This document shows positions 1-8,778 of a DNA stretch of 64,000 nt, in pieces. The stretch lies in assembly GCA_023391635.1 (NCBI GenBank), contig JAEWAQ010000081.1, forward strand, positions 47,799 to 111,798, written 5' to 3'. Both the position numbers and the translations under genes were made by a program. This DNA is from Bacillota bacterium. GTDB taxonomy: Bacteria; Bacillota; Bacilli; Paenibacillales; Paenibacillaceae. The notes below the pieces were generated by a model. The model saw nothing but the letters and a program-made list of their open reading frames with translations. It was not told the origin of the DNA and ran no database searches. How positions within the stretch are numbered: the stretch's first letter is position 1; the number at the start of each line of letters is the position of its first letter.

Positions 1-2
1 TC

Positions 3-125
3 GCGGATATCATTACGAACGGCAAGGGCGACATGATGCCCGCCCACAAGGATATTCTGACGCCTGAACAGATCGAGCAAATGTCCGTCTGGCTAGCGAT
101 ACAGAAAGCCGAAGCAACACCGTAA
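3..125 (+). CDS. qcrC: Menaquinol-cytochrome c reductase cytochrome c subunit, C-terminal end (partial)
   Basis: Only the last 40 codons are inside the window; the frame is open from its left edge. The peptide contains GKGDMMPA followed by LTPEQIEQMSVWLA, which is the usual end of a class I c-type cytochrome: a Met axial ligand loop and then the C-terminal helix. The CXXCH haem motif lies outside the window. In Bacillus the gene directly before ypjA-ypjB-ypjC-dapB is qcrC, the cytochrome b/c subunit of the menaquinol:cytochrome c oxidoreductase, so the name rests on this tail plus gene order. Another small membrane cytochrome c cannot be excluded. Confidence 0.72.
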   Translation, partial: ADIITNGKGDMMPAHKDILTPEQIEQMSVWLAIQKAEATP

Positions 126-206
126 CAGACGGCAACTTGGATGACAGCGGCACTTCGGTGCCGCTGCTTTCTTGTTCCCGGGGATGCCAGGAGAGGAAGA
201 TGCCCG

Positions 207-845
207 TTGCAATGGAAGTGGTACTGGTCGCGTGCGTGCTTGATGCATCCGGCCGTCTTGTGGCTCATGATGCTGATCTACCTGCCGGGAACCGTCTACG
301 GCTACTATTGGTACAAAGACCAATTGAACTGGACATGGCACCATCATCCGTATTGGCAGATCGTTTTCGTGCCGGACAGTCCGACCGCATCGCTCTGGTT
401 TGCGCTCGCCGTACTGTGGCTCTGGCTGCTGCCGACGCGCCCAAGCGGCGGCTGGCTGCTCGGCTTGCGCGGCATCATCGAAGCGCTTGGCGTCGTGACT
501 TCCGTCAAATACGGCATCTGGGCCACAGCGATCATCATTGCCGGAAATGCACAAGGTACCCCGCTGGACTGGGCGTCCTGGATGCTGATGGTCGGCCATA
601 CGGCGATGGCGGCATGCGCTTTGCTGTACGCGCGTTTTTTCCGCTTCGGGGCGTTCGCGCTGATGGCTGCCGCCGCGTGGACATTCTTGAATGACGCAGT
701 CGACTATTTGTACGACGTGTTTCCTTATTTGCCGGATACGCTTAATGACAACTTGCGAGCGGTATGTATTTTCACAATATCGTTAACGGCATTAAGTGTG
801 TTGGCAGCCGGTGCGGCGCGTTTTCTTCCGTCATCAGGCCGTTAA
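207..845 (+). CDS. ypjA: YpjA family (DUF1405) integral membrane protein
   Basis: About 212 residues, very rich in Trp, Leu and Ala, with five or six hydrophobic segments and a conserved GTVYGYYWYKDQL stretch early on. This fits the DUF1405/YpjA family, whose function is unknown. An ATG at 141 would add 22 Arg/Cys-rich residues unlike the family. The TTG at 207 lies about 10 bases after AGGAGAGG (189-196) and gives an N-terminus leading straight into the first membrane helix, so it is preferred. The gene sits between qcrC and ypjB as in Bacillus, probably in one transcript with qcr. Confidence 0.8.
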   Translation: MQWKWYWSRACLMHPAVLWLMMLIYLPGTVYGYYWYKDQLNWTWHHHPYWQIVFVPDSPTASLWFALAVLWLWLLPTRPSGGWLLGLRGIIEALGVVTSVKYGIWATAIIIAGNAQGTPLDWASWMLMVGHTAMAACALLYARFFRFGAFALMAAAAWTFLNDAVDYLYDVFPYLPDTLNDNLRAVCIFTISLTALSVLAAGAARFLPSSGR

Positions 846-900
846 GGCTTGTTCTAATTATGGACATCCCCTCATACCTTTAGGGCAGGAGGGGATGTTC

Positions 901-1794
901 GTGTTCCGGAAGTGCTATGCGGCGGTGACGCTAACGATATGCATTTGGTTGGGAGGAGCCCCCGGCGCCGCTGCCGCGCCTCAGCAGCCTGCGGCCGGAT
1001 CGGTGTCCCAGACGCCTCAGGCGCAGCAACAAGCGAAGGCAGCCGGTGCATTCCTACAAGAGGCAGAAGCGCTGTATGAAGCGGCGAACGGCGGGGACGG
1101 GACGAGCATTGCGAAGCATGCCGCGCGGACGGAAGCGCGCTTGCGCGCACTGCCGATGGAAGGCGTCGCAACGGCGGAAGGCATAGAGGCGCTTGCCCGC
1201 AGCGTATCCCGCATGAAGCGATTGGCAGCGGCCGTGCGTCCCGAGCCGGACAAGATCCGCAATCAGGCGGCGGAAATCCGCCTGGCCGCCGACGCGATCG
1301 CCCATCCGCAGACGCCGATGTGGCATCGGTACGGGCCGATCGTGCAAGAAGATCTTCGCCTGCTGGAGAAGGCGATCGCGGAGAAGGCAAGCCAGGCCGA
1401 GCAGCTCGGTCGGCTGCGGGGCTTGCAGGCCCATTATCAATTGATCCGAACGGCGATCCTGATCCATGCCGAGACGTATATAGTCGAGAGGGCAGACGCC
1501 ATCCTGCGCTATGCCGAGCGGATATTGGCCGCCAAGACGCCTAATCCGGCTTACGCCGCCGATTTGGCTTCTTCCCTGCAAGAAGCCATTGGCGGCTTGT
1601 TTCCCGCACAGGATCAGTCTTCGAGCGCGGAAGCGATGATGACGCCGGTATCCGGCTCGCCATGGGGATGGTCTGCGTTCATGGGCGTCTTTATCGTCGC
1701 CGTGCTGTCCTGGGTCGGCTGGCGACGCTATCAGGGATTGGAGCCTATTCCTCCTCCCGGAAACCCTCCCCCAGAACGTCATGGACGTCGTTAA
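901..1794 (+). CDS. ypjB: YpjB-like sporulation protein
   Basis: A protein of about 297 residues with an N-terminal signal or anchor (hydrophobic stretch ending AAAAPQ), a long Ala/Glu-rich helical region, and a C-terminal transmembrane segment (WSAFMGVFIVAVLSWVGW) followed by a short basic tail. That layout and its place after ypjA match YpjB, a sporulation-associated protein of unknown mechanism. The GTG at 901 is preferred because AGGAGGGG (887-894) is about 7 bases upstream; the ATG at 895 is almost touching the ribosome binding site. The last 50 bases overlap the 3' end of the convergent ypjC. Confidence 0.7.
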   Translation: MFRKCYAAVTLTICIWLGGAPGAAAAPQQPAAGSVSQTPQAQQQAKAAGAFLQEAEALYEAANGGDGTSIAKHAARTEARLRALPMEGVATAEGIEALARSVSRMKRLAAAVRPEPDKIRNQAAEIRLAADAIAHPQTPMWHRYGPIVQEDLRLLEKAIAEKASQAEQLGRLRGLQAHYQLIRTAILIHAETYIVERADAILRYAERILAAKTPNPAYAADLASSLQEAIGGLFPAQDQSSSAEAMMTPVSGSPWGWSAFMGVFIVAVLSWVGWRRYQGLEPIPPPGNPPPERHGRR

Positions 1795-2617
1795 TGACGA
1801 TAAAAGCCCGTTTGTCGTGAAGACGGACGAGGCTTTTTAATTTGCGGATTTCGAATCGGCTGACGACGCAATAGAGCACCATCTTGTCACTGCCCGAAAA
1901 GGCGCCTACGGCCGGCATCAGCGTCACGCCCCGGTCCAGCTCCCGCGTGATCGCAGCCGCGAGCCGCCGCGGCTCTTCGCAGATAACGGTAAAAGCTTTG
2001 GCGGCCGAGACGCCCTCCTGCATGAAGTCGATCATTTTGGAGGCGATAAACACGCTGACCAGCGTATACAGCACTTTCTCCTTGGGGATGAAGAAGAGCG
2101 ACGAGCCGATGATAACAACGTCGATCATCAGGATGACTTGCCCCATACTGATGCCTCTTCCCCGGTAGATGATGCGGGCGATGATGTCGGTGCCCCCAGT
2201 CGTGCCGCCGGCGCGGAATACGAGCCCGAGTCCGATGCCCAGCGTGAGGCCGGCGTATAGCACGACCAAGATGAAATCGTGCTCGGTCGTGAACGGGACG
2301 AGCCATCCTTGGCGAACCGCGTGCTCCGCGATCCACAAAAACAAAGAGAGCATGACTGTGCCGCCAATCGTGAGCACCATCGATTCCCGCCCCAGCCGGC
2401 GCCAGCCGATGAGAAACAACGGAATGTTGATGACGATCGTCGTGGCGGAAACGGGCAGATGCAGCGCGTAATTCAGCAGTACGGATACGCCGGTCAGCCC
2501 GCCTTCCATGAGATGATTCGGCAGAATGAAATATTGCAGCCCGAATGCGTAAAGGGCTGCTCCCGCCGTCAGCAAGCACCAAGTGCGCACGGTATTCCAT
2601 GTTTGGCGATTGTCCAA
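1745..2617 (-). CDS. ypjC: YitT/YpjC family membrane protein (DUF161 and DUF2179)
   Basis: 290 residues with about six membrane helices (for example CLLTAGAALYAFGLQYFILP), the family signatures GGLTGVSVLLNY and FRAGGTTGGTDIIARI, and a C-terminal soluble DUF2179 domain from about residue 210 (VICEEPRRLAAAITRELDRGVTLMPAVGAFSG). This is the usual YitT architecture; the transported substrate is unknown. It is transcribed against ypjB and away from the mazG-dapB genes. It overlaps the ypjB end by 50 bases. The start is an in-frame ATG after a purine-rich AAGGAGG on the minus strand. Confidence 0.88.
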   Translation of the reverse strand: MDNRQTWNTVRTWCLLTAGAALYAFGLQYFILPNHLMEGGLTGVSVLLNYALHLPVSATTIVINIPLFLIGWRRLGRESMVLTIGGTVMLSLFLWIAEHAVRQGWLVPFTTEHDFILVVLYAGLTLGIGLGLVFRAGGTTGGTDIIARIIYRGRGISMGQVILMIDVVIIGSSLFFIPKEKVLYTLVSVFIASKMIDFMQEGVSAAKAFTVICEEPRRLAAAITRELDRGVTLMPAVGAFSGSDKMVLYCVVSRFEIRKLKSLVRLHDKRAFIVINDVHDVLGEGFREEE

Positions 2618-2727
2618 CGCGATCGGCCTCCTTCCATGAAAGCATGAATTTACGAGAAAAATGCATTTGTTTTCATTAACATTCTACGCTAACATAGGAA
2701 TGAACCCTCATCGAAAGGATGCGACGC

Positions 2728-3081
2728 ATGGGAGAGTCCCGAATCGCGCAGCTTCCGCTGGCAGACAGATCGCTCGCCGATCTGCAGCGGGAGGTCGACG
2801 CTTACATATCCCAGTTCAAGGAAGGCTATTTTTCTCCGCTCGCGATGCTGGCCAGAATGACGGAGGAAGTGGGCGAACTGGCCCGCGAAGTCAACCACCG
2901 TTTCGGCGAGAAACCGAAGAAGAAGGACGAAGCCGACAATTCGGTCGAGATGGAGCTTGGCGATATTTTGTTCATCGTCATCTGCTTCGCCAATGCGCTG
3001 AACATCGATCTGACGGAGGCGCACAATCGCGTCATGCACAAGTTCAATACTCGTGACGAAGGCCGCTGGACGAAGAAGTAG
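2728..3081 (+). CDS. MazG-type nucleotide pyrophosphohydrolase (YpjD)
   Basis: 117 residues with the MazG-family helical fold: EEVGELAREVNHRFGEKPKK followed by SVEMELGDILFIVICFANALNIDL. The paired EExxE and ExxD motifs bind Mg2+. The family hydrolyses (d)NTPs to monophosphates plus pyrophosphate. Its place right before dapB matches B. subtilis ypjD. Start 2728 is chosen because GAAAGGA (2713-2719) lies 8 bases upstream; the earlier in-frame ATG at 2719 overlaps that site. The RFGEKPKKKDE loop is typical of the short YpjD-like subfamily. Confidence 0.85.
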   Translation: MGESRIAQLPLADRSLADLQREVDAYISQFKEGYFSPLAMLARMTEEVGELAREVNHRFGEKPKKKDEADNSVEMELGDILFIVICFANALNIDLTEAHNRVMHKFNTRDEGRWTKK

Positions 3082-3126
3082 CCCGGCCTGTCAACCGAAA
3101 TCATACGAAATCAGGTGATCGCTCGC

Positions 3127-3933
3127 ATGAACCGCGCAATCAAAGTAGCCGTAGCAGGCGCAACCGGCCGCATGGGACGGGAAGTCGTCCGCATGGTGCT
3201 CGAAGACGAAGCTCTCCAGCTGGCAGCTGCCGTTGCCCGCTCCAGCGGACCGGTCGATGCCGGCAGTCTCGTCGGCAAGCCGGATACCGGCATCCGCGTC
3301 TCATCGGACCTGGCGTCGGCGCTGGCGGAGACAAAACCCGACGTCATGGTCGATTTCACGACGCCGAAAGCCGCGATGCCCCATGCCGAGATCGCCATCG
3401 CGCACGGCGTTCGTCCGGTAATGGGGACGACCGGCTATACGCCGGAGCAGATTGCCGAATTGGACAAGTTATGCCGAGAGCGCGGCATCGGCGGGCTGAT
3501 CGCGCCGAATTTCTCGATCGGGGCTATCCTGATGATGAAGTTCTCGCAGGAAGCTGCCAAATATTTTCCCCATGTTGAAATCATTGAATACCATGGCGAC
3601 CAGAAGCTGGATGCGCCTTCCGGCACGTCGATCAAAACGGCGGAAGCCATCGCGGCCGTGCGCCAGGAGATCCGTCAAGGCAATCCGCAGGAGGAAGAAG
3701 TAATTGATGGCGCGCGCGGCGGCTATTATAATGGATTTCGCATTCATAGCGTCCGCCTTCCCGGCGTATTCGCGCAGCAAGAAGTGATATTCGGCGCTTT
3801 CGGACAGACGCTCAAAATCCGCCACGACTCCTACGACCGCGCCGGCTACATGCCGGGCGTGAACGCAGCGGTCAAGAAAATAATGTCCGTCACCGGAATG
3901 GTATACGGATTCGAGCATTTGATGGACGACTGA
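3127..3933 (+). CDS. dapB: 4-hydroxy-tetrahydrodipicolinate reductase
   Basis: 268 residues. Reduces 4-hydroxy-tetrahydrodipicolinate with NAD(P)H in the diaminopimelate/lysine pathway, also needed for peptidoglycan and spore dipicolinate. The N-terminal Rossmann motif VAGATGRMGREV and the substrate-binding signature IIEYHGDQKLDAPSGTS are both present, with FTTPKAAM and TTGY between them. The ATG at 3127 follows AGGTGA by 8 bases; a GTG at 3115 lies inside that site. It is followed 17 bases later by mgsA, as in Bacillus. Confidence 0.95.
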   Translation: MNRAIKVAVAGATGRMGREVVRMVLEDEALQLAAAVARSSGPVDAGSLVGKPDTGIRVSSDLASALAETKPDVMVDFTTPKAAMPHAEIAIAHGVRPVMGTTGYTPEQIAELDKLCRERGIGGLIAPNFSIGAILMMKFSQEAAKYFPHVEIIEYHGDQKLDAPSGTSIKTAEAIAAVRQEIRQGNPQEEEVIDGARGGYYNGFRIHSVRLPGVFAQQEVIFGAFGQTLKIRHDSYDRAGYMPGVNAAVKKIMSVTGMVYGFEHLMDD

Positions 3934-3950
3934 GAGGGGTAAACCGCACC

Positions 3951-4373
3951 ATGCTGGATATCGCATTAATCGCGCATGATCGCAAGAAAGACGAAATGGT
4001 CAATTTCGTCATCGCTTATGAACAAGTATTGAAGCCGCATCGGCTGTACGCGACGGGAACGACGGGCCAGCGAATCATGGACGGGACGTCTCTGAATGTG
4101 CATCGCTTCATGTCGGGACCGCTCGGCGGCGATCAGCAGATCGGCGCCCGTATCGCGGAAAATACGATGGACCTGATCATCTTCCTGCGGGATCCGCTGA
4201 TGGCCCAGCCGCACGAGCCCGACATTACCGCCTTGCTGCGGTTGTGCGATGTGCAGGGCATCCCGCTGGCGACCAATGTCGCGACAGCGGAACTGCTCGT
4301 GCGGGCGGTCGAGCGGGGCGACTTCGCCTGGCGCGAGATGGTGCACAAGTACAAGCCGGGGACGGGCGAATGA
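3951..4373 (+). CDS. mgsA: Methylglyoxal synthase
   Basis: 140 residues, normal for the family. Converts dihydroxyacetone phosphate to methylglyoxal plus phosphate, bypassing lower glycolysis when phosphate is low or sugar flux is high. Family motifs visible: IALIAHDRKKDEMV, ATGTTGQ, SGPLGGDQQIGARI, LIIFLRDPL and IPLATNVATAELL, covering the phosphate-binding and catalytic Asp regions. It lies between dapB and bshB1, the conserved Bacillus order. Its stop overlaps the bshB1 start by four bases (ATGA), so the two are translationally coupled. Bacillithiol helps detoxify methylglyoxal, which makes this grouping functional. Confidence 0.95.
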   Translation: MLDIALIAHDRKKDEMVNFVIAYEQVLKPHRLYATGTTGQRIMDGTSLNVHRFMSGPLGGDQQIGARIAENTMDLIIFLRDPLMAQPHEPDITALLRLCDVQGIPLATNVATAELLVRAVERGDFAWREMVHKYKPGTGE

Positions 4374-5095
4374 GGATGGCAGCGTGCGATGTTGACGGAT
4401 TGGACTTGCTCGTGTTCGCCGCGCATCCGGACGATGCCGAGATCGGCATGGGCGGTACGATTGCTAAGCATACGAGAAGCGGTCGGCGCGTAGGTATCAT
4501 TGATTTGACATATGCGGAAATGTCGTCCAACGGCGACGTAGAGACGAGGCAGCGCGAAGCGGAGGAAGCGGGCCATGCGCTCGGTCTTGCCGTCCGCGAA
4601 AATCTGGGTTTGCCCGACCGGCGCCTGGCTTCCATACCGGAGCAAGTCGACCGCATGGTGTCGGCCATTCGACGCTATCGGCCGCGCCGCGTATTTGCGC
4701 CGTATTATGTCGACCGCCATCCGGACCATGTCGCTTGCGGCAAGATGGCCGAGGAAGCGGTATTCAATGCGAAGCTTCGCCGTTATATGCCGGACGTTCC
4801 GGCCTGGACGGCGGATTCCCTTATTTTCTACTTCATCAACGATGCCCATGCACCGGGCATCGTTGTCGATATTACCGAAGATCAGGCGCGCAAAATGGCC
4901 GCGCTTCGCGCGTATCGTTCGCAGTTCGAGCCCGGCGGCAGTGATCCGTCCGCTCCGGGCCGGATCGAGACGCCGCTTACCCGCGGTTATCTGGAAGCGG
5001 TCGAAGCCCGCGACCGGCTGCTCGGGCAGCCGCACCGCATGGCCTATGCGGAAGGCTTCATCGCCAAAGGCCCGATGCGCTTCGACTATTTCTGA
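4370..5095 (+). CDS. bshB1: Bacillithiol biosynthesis deacetylase BshB1
   Basis: 241 residues, PIG-L/LmbE zinc deacetylase family. Deacetylates GlcNAc-malate to GlcN-malate, the second step of bacillithiol synthesis. The zinc motif AAHPDDAEIGMGG is near the N-terminus, RRVFAPYYVDRHPDHVACG supplies the third ligand region, and the C-terminus has the usual GxIETPLTRGYLEAVEARDR segment. The start ATG overlaps the mgsA stop; a second ATG two codons on (4376) is also possible. bshA follows 20 bases later. Confidence 0.93.
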   Translation: MRMAACDVDGLDLLVFAAHPDDAEIGMGGTIAKHTRSGRRVGIIDLTYAEMSSNGDVETRQREAEEAGHALGLAVRENLGLPDRRLASIPEQVDRMVSAIRRYRPRRVFAPYYVDRHPDHVACGKMAEEAVFNAKLRRYMPDVPAWTADSLIFYFINDAHAPGIVVDITEDQARKMAALRAYRSQFEPGGSDPSAPGRIETPLTRGYLEAVEARDRLLGQPHRMAYAEGFIAKGPMRFDYF

Positions 5096-5115
5096 CAGGC
5101 AGGGAGGAAACCAGG

Positions 5116-6279
5116 GTGGCAAGACCGCTCAAGATCGGCATCACCTGTTATCCATCACTCGGGGGTTCCGGCGTCGTCGCCACGGAATTGGGCAAAATAT
5201 TGGCTGAGAAAGGCCACGAGATCCATTTCATCACGCATAGCGTGCCGTTCCGCCTGGGCAAATTCCAGCGCAACATTTATTATCACGAAGTCGAAGTAAC
5301 CGACTACTACGTGTTCCGATATCCGCCTTACGATCTGTCGCTCGCCGCCAAGATGAACCAGGTCGCGCGCCGCGTCGGACTCGATATCCTGCACGTGCAT
5401 TATGCAGTGCCGCATGCGATTTGCGCCTATCTGGCCAAGGAGATGTCACAGGGGCAATTCAAGGTCGTGACGACGCTGCACGGCACGGACATCACGGTGC
5501 TGGCGCAGGATGAGACGCTCAAGGATATTATCCGCCTGGGCATTCGCAAAAGCGATGCCGTAACGGCCGTCAGCCGCGATTTGATCAAGGAAACCCGGGA
5601 ACTGCTCGACATCACGGAGCCGATCGATCTTACCTATAACTTTGTGGATAAACGGTTGTATTATCCGCGGGAATGCTCGGACCTGCGTCACGATTACGCC
5701 GAGCAGGGTGAGAAGGTGCTGATGCACATTTCCAACTTCCGTCCGGTCAAGCGGACGCAGGATGTGGTGGACATCTTCGCCAAGGTCAGCGCCGCCATGC
5801 CCGCCAAGCTGATTCTGGTCGGGGAAGGGCCGGATCTGCCCAAATTGCAAACGAAAATTGCGGCGATGGGACTGACGGACCGCGTGCATTTCCTCGGCAA
5901 GCAGGACGATGTCGCGCAAGTCGTGTCGATCGCCGACCTGATGCTGCTGCCGTCGGAGAAGGAGAGCTTCGGCCTCGTCGCGCTGGAAGCGATGGCGTGC
6001 GGCGTGCCGACGATCGGCTCGACGGCCGGCGGTATTCCCGAGCTCGTACAGCACGGCGTGACGGGGTATCTGGCGCCGATCGGCGACGTGAACGCCATGG
6101 CCGATTACGCGATCTCGCTGCTGCAGGATCGCAAGCGGTACGCCGACTTCCGCGAAGCTTGCCTCATCCGGGCGAGGAACGAATTTTGCGATGGGAAAAT
6201 CAGTTCGCAGTACGAACAAATCTATTACCGGGTGCTGGGCATCGAGGCGGATGTCCCGGTTACGCTATGCAAAGTCTAG
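5116..6279 (+). CDS. bshA: N-acetyl-alpha-D-glucosaminyl L-malate synthase BshA
   Basis: 387 residues, GT4/GT-B glycosyltransferase. Transfers GlcNAc from UDP-GlcNAc to L-malate, the first committed step of bacillithiol synthesis. Signatures: the acceptor-side CYPSLGGSGVVATELGK at the N-terminus, LHVHYAVPHA, TTLHGTDITV, and the C-terminal donor-binding EKESFGLVALEAMACGVPTIGSTAGGIPELV. The start is GTG, eight bases after GGGAGGA. The stop overlaps the probable start of cca by 13 bases. bshC is not in the window and must lie elsewhere. Confidence 0.95.
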   Translation: MARPLKIGITCYPSLGGSGVVATELGKILAEKGHEIHFITHSVPFRLGKFQRNIYYHEVEVTDYYVFRYPPYDLSLAAKMNQVARRVGLDILHVHYAVPHAICAYLAKEMSQGQFKVVTTLHGTDITVLAQDETLKDIIRLGIRKSDAVTAVSRDLIKETRELLDITEPIDLTYNFVDKRLYYPRECSDLRHDYAEQGEKVLMHISNFRPVKRTQDVVDIFAKVSAAMPAKLILVGEGPDLPKLQTKIAAMGLTDRVHFLGKQDDVAQVVSIADLMLLPSEKESFGLVALEAMACGVPTIGSTAGGIPELVQHGVTGYLAPIGDVNAMADYAISLLQDRKRYADFREACLIRARNEFCDGKISSQYEQIYYRVLGIEADVPVTLCKV

Positions 6280-7595
6280 ATGGCTTAGGCTCCGAGAACG
6301 GCCCCGATAAGGCGTCATGGGCGGACGGAATGAAGGCGCGGACGGGCAACGAGGCGCTGTGGGCGGGCGGAATGGACCTCGTGCGCAGATTCCATGCAGG
6401 CGGATACGAAGCTTATCTGGTCGGCGGCTGCGTCCGCGATCGTCTGCTTGGCCGACCGATCGGAGATATCGATATCGCCACGTCCGCGCTTCCCGAACAA
6501 GTAGAGGCGCTGTTCGATCGGACGATTCCGACCGGCTTGCGCCACGGCACCGTCACGGTCGTGCAAGGCGGCTTGACCTACGAAGTGACGACGTTCCGCA
6601 CGGAATCCGGCTATGGCGATGCCAGAAGGCCCGACGAAGTGGTCTATGTCCGCGATATTCGGGAGGATCTGGCCCGGCGGGACTTCACGATCAATGCGAT
6701 GGCATGCGGGCTGGACGGCGAATGCATCGATCCGTATGACGGCCGCAGCGATCTGGCGCGTCGCGTCGTTCGCTGCGTGGGCGATTCCCGGCAGCGATTC
6801 GGCGAGGACGCGCTGCGCATGGTGCGTGCCATTCGGTTCGCCGCCGCGCTCGAGTTCCGCGTCGCGAAGTCGGTGTGGCGCGGCATTCGCACGCAGGAGA
6901 CGAGGCTGCGCCATGTCGCCATGGAACGGATCGGTGCGGAATGGGACAAGATGATGGCGGGCCCGCATCCCGGGCGCGCTTGCGAACTGCTCGTCCGCAG
7001 CGGGCTGCTTGCCTGGTTGCGGGAACCGCTGCCGGCCGTCAATGGAGCTGCCCTGAAAACCGGTTGCGGCGTTGACAAATCGGCTCTTGACAGCGTACGA
7101 CAGCTGGACGAGCTTGCCGAACCGGATGTGCGGTGGACGGCGTTCTTCGCGGTTGCCGGATACGGCTTGCAGGAAGCTCTTGAAGCGTGCCGCACGCTGC
7201 GGATGAGCGGCAAGCGGGCTGCGCGGATCGCGGCGGGCGTCGCATTCCGCTGCCGCATGAAGGCGGGCTCGTCGGAAGGTGTGCCGGGTCACGCCGCATT
7301 CATGATGGCCGTACTTGACCTCGGCCGCCAAGCTGCGCAAGATTGGCTTGCGATAGGAGCCGGATGTACAGCCGAATGCCGCCCATGGCTGGAGGAGCTG
7401 CCGGCAGATTCCGTCAAACAGCTGGCGGTTCGCGGCGATGAGCTGGCCATGCGCCTGCATCGGAAGCCCGGGGCCTGGGTGGCGCCCGCGCTGCGCAAGC
7501 TGCTGGAGGACGTGGCGCTCAGGCGCGTCGCTAATGAGAAAGAAGCGCTGTTTCAAGCCGCATCCGGCTATGTGGATGACGGAGATCAAGCCTAA
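6267..7595 (+). CDS. cca: CCA tRNA nucleotidyltransferase
   Basis: About 442 residues. Adds or repairs the 3' CCA end of tRNAs. The class II nucleotidyltransferase core is clear: LVGGCVRDRLLGRPIGDIDIATSA (GG, then DxD metal ligands), TGLRHGTVTV, the RRDFTINAMA motif and RFGEDALRMVRAIRFAAALEFRV. The C-terminal part is helical and diverged. The start is uncertain: ATG 6267 overlaps bshA, while ATG 6330 gives a shorter N-terminus still complete for the catalytic domain; neither has a strong ribosome binding site. The gene order bshA-cca-birA is as in Bacillus. Confidence 0.9.
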   Translation: MQSLDGLGSENGPDKASWADGMKARTGNEALWAGGMDLVRRFHAGGYEAYLVGGCVRDRLLGRPIGDIDIATSALPEQVEALFDRTIPTGLRHGTVTVVQGGLTYEVTTFRTESGYGDARRPDEVVYVRDIREDLARRDFTINAMACGLDGECIDPYDGRSDLARRVVRCVGDSRQRFGEDALRMVRAIRFAAALEFRVAKSVWRGIRTQETRLRHVAMERIGAEWDKMMAGPHPGRACELLVRSGLLAWLREPLPAVNGAALKTGCGVDKSALDSVRQLDELAEPDVRWTAFFAVAGYGLQEALEACRTLRMSGKRAARIAAGVAFRCRMKAGSSEGVPGHAAFMMAVLDLGRQAAQDWLAIGAGCTAECRPWLEELPADSVKQLAVRGDELAMRLHRKPGAWVAPALRKLLEDVALRRVANEKEALFQAASGYVDDGDQA

Positions 7596-7609
7596 AGGAG
7601 GCGTTCGTC

Positions 7610-8584
7610 CTGCAAGCCCCCGCAACGTTGTTGGCCTTGCTGCAAGCCGAACCCGGCTCCTACGTGTCGGGCGAAGAGATCAGCCGCAAGCTGAATGTGA
7701 GCCGAACGGCCGTCTGGAAGCAAATCCGCAAGCTGGAAGCGGAGGGATACGCGATCGAAGCGGTACCCAGACTCGGCTACCGGCTCGTCGGCCGTCCCGA
7801 GAAGCTGTCGCTGACCGAGCTGCTGTCGAAGTTGGAAACCCGGGAATTCGGGCGGCATCTGAAGCTGCTGGACGAAGTCGATTCGACGCAGAACGTCGTG
7901 CGGCGGATGGCGGAAGAAGGTGCCCCGCAAGGCACGCTGGTCATCGCCGAGCGCCAGACGCAGGGGCGAGGGCGCCTCGGGCGAAGCTGGCTGTCGCCGT
8001 CGGGCAAGGGCATCTGGATGAGTTTGCTGCTCAGGCCGCAAGTGCCGCTGCCGCTGACGCCGCAGTTGACGCTGCTCGCCGCGGTGGCGCTCAGCCGCGC
8101 GATCGCGCGGATCGTTCCGCTTCACATTGGCATCAAGTGGCCGAACGACCTGCTCGTGGACGGAAAGAAGATCAGCGGCATCCTGCTCGAATCCGCAGCC
8201 GAAGACGAACGGTTGAAATTCGTCGTCGTCGGATTAGGCATATCGGCGAATCTGGAAGCGGAGGATTACCCTGAGGAAATGCTGGACAAGGCGGCATCGC
8301 TGAAGATGCTGTCGGGCCGGCCGGTGGACAGGCCGGCGCTCATCGCGGCCGTCATGCTGGAATTCGAGCGATTGTTCGACCTGTATCGGCAGGAAGGCTT
8401 CGCACCCGTCCGTTCGCTGTGGGAAGCCCATTCTGTCACGCTGCATCGGCCCGTTGTGCTGCATGCGCCGGACGGTAGTATCGAAGGCGTGCCCGAATCG
8501 CTCGACGACCTGGGAGGGCTTCGCGTGCGCCTGGCCGACGGCAGCGTCCGTACGGTGTATTCGGCCGCAATCGGGGAATCCTGA
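7610..8584 (+). CDS. birA: Biotin--[acetyl-CoA-carboxylase] ligase and biotin repressor
   Basis: About 324 residues. The N-terminal winged helix (YVSGEEISRKLNVSRTAVWKQIRKLEAEGY) binds bio operators. The catalytic domain has ERQTQGRGRLGRSW (biotinoyl-AMP loop) and IKWPNDLLVDGKKISGILLE, followed by the small C-terminal domain. The first in-frame ATG/GTG/TTG-type codon is TTG 7628, but the strong AAAGGAGG (7594-7601) is then 26 bases away. A CTG at 7610 is 8 bases from it and restores a family-like N-terminus, so a non-canonical CTG start is likely. It follows cca by 14 bases. Confidence 0.88.
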   Translation: MQAPATLLALLQAEPGSYVSGEEISRKLNVSRTAVWKQIRKLEAEGYAIEAVPRLGYRLVGRPEKLSLTELLSKLETREFGRHLKLLDEVDSTQNVVRRMAEEGAPQGTLVIAERQTQGRGRLGRSWLSPSGKGIWMSLLLRPQVPLPLTPQLTLLAAVALSRAIARIVPLHIGIKWPNDLLVDGKKISGILLESAAEDERLKFVVVGLGISANLEAEDYPEEMLDKAASLKMLSGRPVDRPALIAAVMLEFERLFDLYRQEGFAPVRSLWEAHSVTLHRPVVLHAPDGSIEGVPESLDDLGGLRVRLADGSVRTVYSAAIGES

Positions 8585-8585
8585 A

Positions 8586-8614
8586 TGGACGGCTGGCAGA
8601 TTCCGTGCTATACT
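8586..8614 (+). promoter_or_regulatory. Predicted sigma-A promoter of panBCD
   Basis: TGGACG (8586-8591) is separated by 17 bases from TATACT (8609-8614), which is preceded by TGC to give an extended -10. It lies immediately after the birA stop, so panBCD is probably transcribed separately from cca-birA. The predicted start site near 8621 gives a leader of about 250 nt before panB. Confidence 0.6.
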
Positions 8615-8778
8615 GACTTTGTTGCAAGGTGGTATCGCTCATCGGAACGAACTGCACTTGCCGCTCGCAATCGCAATGCCGTTCAATTGAATACCGTCAT
8701 GGATACACGGCGGATTCTGCTCTGAGCCGAAAGGACCGAGACAGAAGGACGTGAAGTTTCGTTCAGACGTTTAACGGA

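Noticed and set aside
6315..7625. Minus-strand frame of 436 codons over cca
   Set aside because: cca on the plus strand has full catalytic motifs; the antisense product has none.
8626..8639. AAGGTGGTATCGCT resembles the T-box consensus
   Set aside because: It would lie at the very 5' end of the predicted panB transcript, with no room upstream for the specifier stem, and no antiterminator follows it directly.
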